DNA of 64,000 nucleotides, taken from Tubiluchus corallicola. Taxonomy: Eukaryota > Priapulida > Priapulimorpha > Priapulimorphida > Tubiluchidae. The notes under the pieces were generated by a model that saw only the letters and a list, made by a program, of their open reading frames with translations, did no database searches and had not been told where the DNA came from. Location of the stretch: contig JAQGDQ010000421.1 in NCBI GenBank assembly GCA_030141605.1, forward strand, positions 1-64,000. The letters are read 5' to 3'. The translations under genes and the position numbers were made by a program. Shown here piece after piece: positions 47,246 to 64,000 of the stretch (positions are counted from its first letter, which is position 1; every line of letters begins with the position of its first letter).

Positions 47246-47642
47246 GTCGGTTTCGCACTTTATTGTTAAATAGATAATCGTGCAGTCGAGGTATAAATAA
47301 TGTTTTGATTTAGATATAGAGTTGATATTTCTGTTGCTTTCTGACTTTCCTATTTAGTGAAGGGCCTGGTCCACCCACCTCTTCATAGCTTTATAATGGT
47401 ACAGGAAGTGGTTTCCTTGAATGCGGTCAGGTGTACGTGACCGGTTTTTGGAGGACATGTTGTTGCTTTTGATATGATGACGACAGGTTAAGTAGTTGGA
47501 CACAGTGGTGATCAGTTGGATCTAACGGTGGTTTTAACCATTGCAAATCCACATTCCACTGTTGCGGTACGGTTTGGAAGGCAGACGATTGTTAATAGCT
47601 GCTGGTCTGGAAGTTCGGAGGTGAGCTGACGTCGGCGCAAAG

Positions 47643-47728
<86 letters not shown>
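47643..47728. repeat. (TAG)n microsatellite
   Basis: About 29 uninterrupted TAG units just outside palindrome arm B. The Leu- and Thr-only frames over it are artefacts. Confidence 0.97.
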
Positions 47729-47729
<1 letters not shown>

Positions 47730-48224
47730 AAATCTTTATTTGCCATTTTAAAAACATTGACCATCATAATAAAAGACAGATAATTCATATCTTATGTTAG
47801 TTCATATAAAAAACATACACTGCAAATCCAGGTGTGAGCCGATTTATAGACTAATTACGTAACATCGCGCTAGAAGCGATAATTGAGAAACACAGAGTTA
47901 CCACTGACCACTGAGTTACGATCTAGCGTAATGTGGCGGAACCAGTCTGTGGGTGGTCAATAGATTCCTGAAGCTGGTTACTTATGATCATACACTATCT
48001 GGTGGAACTAAAACTTAGTCATCTCATCTTCTACATGCTTAGTACAGTATCTTGGTCCTTACATGGACTGTATTCGTGCAGAGTTCTGGCAGAAACACAG
48101 ATACTATTCTTAGAGACGTCACCATGATAATGGCGCCGCCCCAGTGAACACAAGTTTAGATATGCCTCACTGACATTTCCTTTCTATTCTCATCCCATGA
48201 TATGATTATAAATATAATTTATAA

Positions 48225-48575
48225 TGATGTAGTAAGCGATTCGTTTAACCAAGTGATTGTAACGAGTTTCAGGAAGTGATTATTTAAGTTGCCTAATGAT
48301 AATAGCGTTTATTTTATGTTTAACGATACTATGATTGCAACGATTTAATTACCATTGTCGTATTTGAATTTTACAATAATACTGTTTACCTTTGTTGTAA
48401 AATCAATCACTTTGTTGTTTGATATATTTAGCGTTTTGGCCAAGTAAACATAATAACAACATCTGCACCCCAACGCATCCTTCCGTTTTTATACAGACAT
48501 TTACTAAACAACTAAACAAATTAGTCCTTTTAGACCCACGACACGTTACAATTATGGTCGCAGCGGTGGGATAAG
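48225..48575 (+). mobile_element. Candidate LTR 3' end and primer-binding site
   Basis: An AT-rich stretch ends ...ACGTTACA and is followed directly by ATTATGGTCGCAGCGGTGGG, the kind of tRNA-complementary sequence that follows the 5' LTR in many Gypsy-like elements. The left LTR border is unclear and no second LTR is seen. Confidence 0.4.
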
Positions 48576-49062
48576 GGGGAAGAAGTTGATAAATGTATTA
48601 AACTGGCCACCAGTTACAGATGTTTGCGTCGAACTTTTTCAAGGTCGACAAGTGGCAATTTGTAAATTTTAGCCTACATTCCGCCACTAGACTTGACTCT
48701 GCAAAAGCTGCGTTATAAAGTTTTCGGGCCCCAGATTCTCGCCAGAAAGTGGAAATATTATGGTTAAAATACCCGTGCAATTTAGCGCTGGCATATAGTG
48801 GCTGAAAGAAGCCGGGATTTTGTAAATCGCTGCTGTAAAACGTTTTGCTAGTGTAACTACGATATATAGAATTTAACTCTATATAGAGTGTATTGTGCTG
48901 AGGTTTGTGCTCGCAGTAAAACATAAAATATTGCAGCTTATCGGCATCACGACAGCCTAGCTTAACATGTATATTTAAAATAAAATACAATTGTATTTGC
49001 CAACCACGTTGCATATAACGCAAATAAAAATTACAACATATAGAAAGCTGATATAACAAAAC

Positions 49063-49194
49063 ATGGCAGACGGTGGTGAAACAAATGCAACATCACTTAA
49101 GTAAGTGAAATTAAGTAAACAGCAGCTGCAAGAAATGGCTGACAATTTTGATTTTGATACAATGGGCACTAAAGCTAATTTGGTGACAAGAATA
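49063..49194 (+). pseudogene. Decayed gag start with SAP-like motif
   Basis: About 500 bases after the putative primer-binding site, an ATG opens MADGGETNATSLK, then a stop, then in the same frame KLSKQQLQEMADNFDFDTMG and TKANLVTRII. This has the L-x-x-L/G-x-K-x-x-LV-x-R-I shape of a SAP domain, common at the N-terminus of retrotransposon Gag. It ends at a stop after 43 codons, and nothing like pol follows. Confidence 0.42.
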
Positions 49195-49639
49195 ATCATG
49201 CAAAAGAAATACTAGAAAAAGTGGAACTTGTTGAAGTGCATATTGAGGAAGTGATGAAAACAACTGAAAAAAATGAAGAGTAAAAGCAGCACGGCCAACA
49301 GGCATGAGTGATTTGTTAAATAAATGCAATAGTACTTTCTGTTAATGCCTTTCCACTCCATAGCTAGTGAGAATAGAGAACAATTAAATTCATAAGAAGA
49401 CTGTTAAAGTCAAGAAATGTTTTAATCAAGTATATTGTAAATCATTATTATCGTGGGTACTCTGAGTTTTGGAAGGCCGTGTGGAACTAGAAAATCAGTC
49501 ATACCTGTAGTCATTCATAACTTCCTGAACAGTGTGCAAAATAACCAACATGAATCAATTACTGTGATTAAAAATTTGTATGATGCAAATGTACACAGGA
49601 GTTTCATGGCAGAGCAATTTACATTTGTCTAAAAACCTC

Positions 49640-49835
49640 ATTTTTAATAATAATAATAATGTGTTTTAAATTATTTACCTACAAATTAATTCTCTCTTGC
49701 AAATATGTTTATAGTCCATGCTAGCTTTTAATATTGTATTTTATCTTTTCTATATATGTTGCCTATGTTAATTAGAAACTGTATCTTTGTATGATGGAAA
49801 TTCAACGAAATAATATATAAATAAATAAAATTTAA
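49640..49835 (+). mobile_element. Possible non-LTR element 3' tail
   Basis: An AT-rich noncoding stretch ends AATAATATATAAATAAATAAAA, the short tandem tail typical of non-LTR insertions. No coding part is visible before it. Confidence 0.35.
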
Positions 49836-49939
49836 TATGGAATGGTTCGAATGAGACTTCAACGAGTACATTACTGGAATTGTTAGGAAAATTTTTTAAA
49901 GAAAGCAATCAATAAGGTTTGTATTCCAATATGTATAGG

Positions 49940-50260
49940 CAAAGGTGGTGCTTCGGAGGGTGAAAATTACAGAGTTAGGGTGCTACAGCATAGAATGAAG
50001 ACTTGAAAAAATGTATGAGAAGACGCTGAGGACGTTGCTAAGAACAGACAGTTATCAGTGTGATATCATGGAGGGTAGATTAACAACGGGGTGTGAGAGG
50101 ATTCGTTGCAAGACGATGTGGTGTGGGAGACACTGATGATGAGCTGAGGCAGTAAAGGTTGAGATGTAGTGAGGCCGGAGGAGGGCACTGTCTTGGGACA
50201 AGGTGGTGAAGATTCAGGCAGCTAGAAGCAGACAACCAGAAAGGCCAAAGAAAAAAGTGT
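49940..50260 (+). pseudogene. Probable decayed LINE ORF2 end
   Basis: Interrupted plus-strand frames end in ARSRQPERPKKKV, resembling the R-GRPKKTW tail found at the end of several LINE-encoded proteins. Upstream pieces (RLEKMYEKTLRTLL) are only suggestive. A (TG)n run follows at 50,257-50,272. Confidence 0.3.
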
Positions 50261-50880
50261 GTGTGTGTGTGTGCACGTGCATGCATCTTGTGTGCGCGTG
50301 CACGTAGGATGCTAGTAGTACAGGATAGTGCATCCAACACCATATAAGTAGGAAAGTACGGACATACAAATAAGATGATGATGAATCAATTACAATATGA
50401 TTTATTAAAAACAGTGGATAATTACTAACAATATTACCATAACAACATTTTTATAAAACAATGCCTTCTGAAGACCTGTAAAATACATAATTAGTAATAC
50501 ATTTGCTTTTTGTCCGTATCATTTATCACAAATGCAAGTTGGTGAATCTACTTGATAACTGCTGATGCATCTAGCTATAAAATTAATTGAAATTAATGAA
50601 TAATAATTGCCCAGCCTCTTCTGTAAGAGACAACTTGTTATTTTTAGCATAAAAATATAGTATCAATATTATTGCTAAGCACTTCATTATTAAAAAAGTC
50701 CCCTCCAGCAGTTGTCACAGCAATTATTAATGAAGCTATAACTGGACCACCATTATTCACAATAGTTCATTTTTGCAGTATATTTACTTGCTTAAAAAAG
50801 AAAAAATTGCTACATAGATTACTGATTTTTGATTTAGTCAAAATTTACTCATAACAAATGTATTAGTTGAATCTTGCGGG

Positions 50881-59243
<8,363 letters not shown>

Positions 59244-59299
59244 CTAGACAAAGTAGAACTAAAGTCAACAGAACTAGGTATATTTGTTTAATTTTATTC

Positions 59300-62200
59300 C
59301 CGACTCAAATATATTGCTAAAAATAAAGAACAATTACAGTACAAACACAATAACACTACAAAGCTACAAATGGAATTAGGAATTATAAAGAATTCTAAGC
59401 AGAAATTGTTAAATAGCAATTATGTAAAAGAAAGAAAAAACTGTGTACAGAAGAAACAAGTAAAAATGGTTACAGGCATAAAAAGAAATTTATGCCAATG
59501 TCTAATAATAAATGATATATGTGCAATGTCACAAACTAACACATCCATCGTATTTTTAATTATGCAATCTTCTGATGTCTGTAATTGGCATAAAAAAACT
59601 ATAGATAAGTTTTTCAATTAACGTTTGGCAGCAAGGAACATTAATGTCTACAAAAATTTGTTTAGCACAAGCATACCAAAGAAAATGCAAGAGCAAGAGC
59701 ATAATGTTATTGTAAACAACCTCTAACTGCTTCAGTTTATATTGATAATAACAAGTCCAAAGATGTGCAATGTATAGAGGCGTACACAAAAAGTTTAAAT
59801 TTAACTTCATTTGAGCACAAATGAAATCTTCTAACTAAAGTACTGGGTTTGGCATAATATGATATATGACATTGCCATTCTTGAAAAACCAGTAATACTG
59901 TAATCCAGATATTTCACTTCATTGCATGTAGGTACAAGGTTGTCATTTAATAAAAATTAAGCATATTTAAATTTTTAAGTCCTTAGATTTAAATATCATT
60001 ATCAAAATATGGCTCTTACTGCTATGAGAAACTAAATTATTTTTAAGGCCAAAATACCTGGCACATAGTTTCAATAATTTCTGCAAACCAGGGCTACATA
60101 AACATTAAATAAATAGGATGAGAGTACACTTTCCTGATGCATCCTATCACATACATGAAAAGATTCATGACAAATTACCACAACAAATAAAAACTGTTTG
60201 ACTAACATACCAATAGATTAAAATTCTAATTATATAACCAGAAAATGCTCTATAGTTTTTATGTTGAACTGCTGTCACTTTTAGATCTATACAAGCTATT
60301 ACTTGGAATGTGGATAACTTTGATATGAAAACTCTGAGAAAAATTTTCGAATTATTCTGCTAATGACTTCTCTAAATAAAAAATCTGAACATTAAATTTA
60401 TTGTTCTAAAGAAAATTTAATTCTCATACAGAATATAGTATCTCAGGCATTTAGCCCGTTATGGGTAGTTTTATTCAGGGATGTCAAATCCGTCCAAATG
60501 TTCATACTCGTGAAGGAGTTAAATATGGCTCACGCGAGGGCATTTCACTAGTTCGATGCATAGATGTTTGCTAAACCATAGCATTGGCGATGGAGCTAAT
60601 TTCACGTAATCGCGATTGCCGATTAGTGTTTGTTGGTAATCGACTGCTATAATTACTCAAAGCGTAAGTCTGTTAACTGAAAAATTGTATCAACTGGGGC
60701 TTCTTAAAAAGTAATCTTACCATCATGGACTTAATAAGAAGGGACAAATCGTCTGCCAAAACTTCACTGGTACAGCAATGGCGATTAGCAACACCCAGAG
60801 TCTTGGTATCGTTGCATTAAAATTTGTTGAGTTTATTTATCAACCTGTCCGTTCCAGTCGGCATTCGCTTAGTTTATATTATTTATTAAATTGAAACGAA
60901 TTTATTCGAGTACAAATGAATGTTGAATAAAAGGAGGAACAGACAATACAAACGTTTAAAATACTGGTTATAATACACAATTGCAAAACACTTTATTGAC
61001 GTTTTAGAGTACAGTAAGTACTTGCGACGCTAATGCGTTCCCGCATGAAGCGAAGTTGAGCGAAACGTCGTTAAATGAAGCCAAGATTTCCATAGAAAGT
61101 AATACAAGAGAACTGTGTATATATATATATATATATATATAAAGCTGTATTACAGGAAATATTTGTTGAGGAATCTCTCTGTATTTTTCTCTTGGTAGAC
61201 AGTTAGAGTAGAGACAGGAGCGGCTGGTAAGAGACATTGATTTGGTATGTGACCTTCCTTGTACTTCCTTGCCCTAAGACTTGTTAACATTTTGAAATTG
61301 TTATCAGGTGGCCTAGTTCACCTCTGCATTGGCTTCAGTTGTTTAATTTCAGTAAAATCACAGTATCTATGTCAAAGCAATGACTTTTTAGGCGTTCAGG
61401 CTGTTAAAATGATCTTTTCACTATGTGTTCTATTTGTGTAAGTTGTATCAGTTAAAGTCATCTCACTTTTTGAAATCCCTGTGAATGTAAACTATTTCAT
61501 CATTAAAATTATTTAGCGGGGAGCTTTTATATTTTAACTCATTAGTTAGTGTTTCAGTTTTATTGTGTTTGTGTTGTGCATTGAGGCTACAGAGATATTT
61601 TATCAGAAACGAGTTGCAGTATGATGCTCACAGAGTAATACCTTTTTTAAAAGTGTCTTCAAGTGTCTAGTCACAAACATTTTGTGCAATAAGCAAGTCA
61701 CTTTAGGACAGAATAATTATAGGGAATTTCGTTAAATGTAGAAAGGCACCGCTTAATTGACTCACTTTAGGACCGAAGTGTTTTGACCCAATTAACCGAC
61801 TGAACCTATTAACCGATAGGTGTAGTATTATAGGTATGGAAGTATGAGTCACCAGCTTACTATGCACTGCAAAAGTTTTTAATGAATTTTAGAAATGAAG
61901 TAATGCCTAAATTCCTTTGTGCAGTTAAAAATTAGAAAAAATATTTTAAAATATTAATTTATATTCTTCAAATGCTTTTACACACTTTTATACACTAAAC
62001 ACTTTACACTATAATAGCCCACAACAAAGGACCTTCAATTCTGACCTGGCTTCTCACAGCTCACGTTACACATGTTTTAGCAGCTTTACAACCAGTATTC
62101 AACTCCTGATCCTGTTTCGCTTTCTTCCTAAGGTGCAAATCCACACTAGTTGAAGTCATCATGTTTTATCGATTCAGTATTACTTTTAAATAATTTTAAA

Positions 62201-63240
62201 AGAACTAACTCTTACTATTGCTTGCTGTTTTTTTAAATACTAATCCCATTTGGTGAACTGGCTCATTACGAGACTGCTCCAAAGCAAGAGCTACATACAT
62301 AATAATGGTTAATAACCACCGGACCTGAAGCACTTCAATATGTTGGTTGAAAATGGTTTACTGAATTTGCCTACTGACTGACACTGTTACAATGGCTACA
62401 TGGCGACCTCTTTGCCATTTCCACCAGGCACTTTTGGTGCAAGCCTTTCTCTTCTTAATATTGCCAATTTTTTCAAATCTACGTTTTTATCTTTATGGCT
62501 TATTGTTTTTTTTTCTTGTTATTCGTTTCTTAACCACATCACTTTTGATATACGCTCAGAGTATTGGTATGATCACTATAGAAGTAATCATCACTTGTTG
62601 TTGTTTCTTCCAATATTTCTATGCACTTCTAGCATAACAATAGATGCTTGGTTTTATTCTTCATTTTATCGAAGTAGCAAGCTGTATCTAATTTAAATTT
62701 ATTTTCATAATTTGTTTTTACTGTAATCATATTAACTTTTTGCTCTGTTATTTCATGTGCAGTCTGCTCGTCACACCCTTCATTGTATCTCGTTGTTTTT
62801 TCCACTGCCCTACTCTATTTCTTAGAAATCGTAATTTCATTTTTTTGATTTGACATTCAATAACTCATTTTTAACAAGTTTTGTATCGCTTCTTTAACTT
62901 CTTTTTCCATCTAGATTTTTCCAATTTTAACTTGCTTTTTCCTATGTTCAAGTTACATGTACAAGTTTCTATATTGTTTGTCCAAGTGCTTGGCACATTA
63001 CTTTTTTGCACGTTCTGTTGCAGGTGACTCGCGATGAAATGTTAATTTTGTGATGTGCAGAAAAACAGTGGTAGTAGTTCAATTAAGCGTTGTTTCATCT
63101 GTTGTTTCATTGACCACATTCCACAAATCAGTAACATGTCCCAGTGACTTGTACCTATTAATTGTTTCAACATTCCACACATAATTTCTGATTATGTAAC
63201 AAATTTTAAACACGTCTGTATAATTACATATTGCATAAGG
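59300..63240. other. Upstream flank of the DHRS11-like gene
   Basis: No convincing exon was identified. It should contain the missing first exon and promoter of the reductase gene; one candidate is ATGATG|GTAAGA on the minus strand near 60,720. The 61,010-61,085 stretch (GCGACGCTAATGCGTTCCCG ... AAACGTCGTTAAATGAAGCC) looks like the end of a pogo-type element, and 61,115-61,140 is (AT)n. Confidence 0.45.
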
Positions 63241-63277
63241 TATATTTGTTAATTGTTTTTCATTTTATTTTTTATAG

Positions 63278-63426
63278 GCTTTGTGCTTCACGCATTTATA
63301 AGTTTGGATGGTAGTCCACATCAGTTCAAGAAACTAAACTCGGCATTAACTTCTCCAATTTCCACAGAAGAAGAAATCAGCACTATGGCTGCAAACTTTG
63401 ATCATAAGTCTTTTATGATGCATTAA
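63278..63426 (+). CDS. Candidate terminal exon, unidentified protein
   Basis: After TTTTTTATAG, 49 open codons read FVLHAFISLDGSPHQFKKLN and SALTSPISTEEEISTMAANF, then end DHKSFMMH and TAA. The frame is closed immediately upstream by the acceptor's own TAG, and AATAAA follows at 63,731. I do not recognise the protein and found no upstream exon, so this may be chance. Confidence 0.3.
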
Positions 63427-64000
63427 TTGTTATTTTATTCTTTTTGTTCAAGTAGCTAAAACAAATAATACTCAAGTCATTTCCCCCCTTTCTTTCATTA
63501 CTCAAAAATGCAACGTTTAACTGTAATTTTGTATCAGTGTACTTCTATTTAATTAGTTGGCTAACTTACCTATGTAATCCAAATTATGCCAAAAATGTTA
63601 ATTATTGTTACTACTAACACTGAAAATTACCTTTTAAACAAAGCTTTTATGAATTAACTTTATTTGCATGCACTGTTTGACATGTATGTACTGTGTTTTG
63701 CCAATGTACATTATATTTATGTATTTGAGCAATAAATTGAAATTGAAATGGACTTATGATTTCCAAGGCCTGAATAGTCATTGTTTCATAAAGTAATAAT
63801 CTAGCTTTCATAACACTGATCACCTACTTAGCTTTGTCGCCCCAACTCATAATTTCGCTTTTCATGTAGCTGATTTTCTCGTTTCTATATCAGTCTGAAA
63901 AGAATGCAAGTACTTTTTGCCGTCTGGCGGCGTTTCGAAAAAATTCGTAAACCAGTTTTCAACTTCGGGAATGTTACTGGGTAGGCACGGACGTTGAATT

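Noticed and set aside
47512-47788. Poly-Leu and poly-Thr frames
   Set aside because: They are translations of the (TAG)n microsatellite.
48598-49059. 153-residue minus-strand frame
   Set aside because: It lies antisense to the putative LTR-element leader, shows no domain, and its composition is like noncoding sequence here.
62392-62696. Two overlapping hydrophobic frames on the plus strand
   Set aside because: The region is T-rich; both frames look like low-complexity translation with no domain.

Overview
The window is AT-rich animal (metazoan) nuclear DNA. Genes are split into many short exons with GT-AG introns of roughly 0.5-2 kb, and introns and intergenic spaces are full of decayed LINEs, MITE-like elements, tRNA-derived repeats and microsatellites. 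I cannot name the species. The gene set (ABCA-type transporter, intronless class A GPCRs, DHRS11-like reductase) and the repeat load suggest an invertebrate. Exon borders were set by eye from splice sites, phase and protein similarity.

Region 1 (about 1-24 kb, minus strand): the 5' half of a full-size ABCA transporter of the ABCA1/ABCA4/ABCA7 group. Nineteen exons chain in phase from an ATG at 23,923 to 1,932 and encode about 959 residues: the cytosolic N-terminus, first membrane helix, large extracellular domain 1 and the first membrane-helix bundle. Both nucleotide-binding domains must lie beyond the left edge. Its introns hold a 1.4-kb inverted repeat with no net length difference between arms (1-1,415 / 6,418-7,832), other inverted repeat pairs and long (GA)n tracts.

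Region 2 (about 24-36.4 kb): I see no host gene. It holds a tandem duplication that captured a piece of ABCA exon 3, inverted repeats, a diverged tandem repeat, several LINE reverse-transcriptase remnants, a pogo/Tigger-like MITE inserted into one of these LINEs with a clean TA duplication, and a cluster of four inverted ~170-bp repeats.

Region 3 (36.4-47.25 kb): a large palindrome with ~3.5-kb arms. Each arm carries an intact intronless class A GPCR gene, one on each strand, about 90% identical in protein. The spacer has a third partial arm copy, a bipartite trinucleotide microsatellite, a tRNA-Thr-like sequence and a stray copy of the last exon of the neighbouring reductase gene.

Region 4 (47.25-59.25 kb, minus strand): after a decayed LTR-retrotransposon 5' end and LINE debris comes a DHRS11-like short-chain dehydrogenase. 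Eight coding exons give 253 residues, complete except for a short N-terminal piece. From 59.25 to 64 kb there is mostly repeat-rich DNA plus one weak candidate terminal exon on the plus strand.

The three gene families have no evident shared pathway. The most interesting features are structural: the GPCR palindrome, the conserved orphan reductase exon inside it, and the inverted repeat around ABCA exons 16-19.
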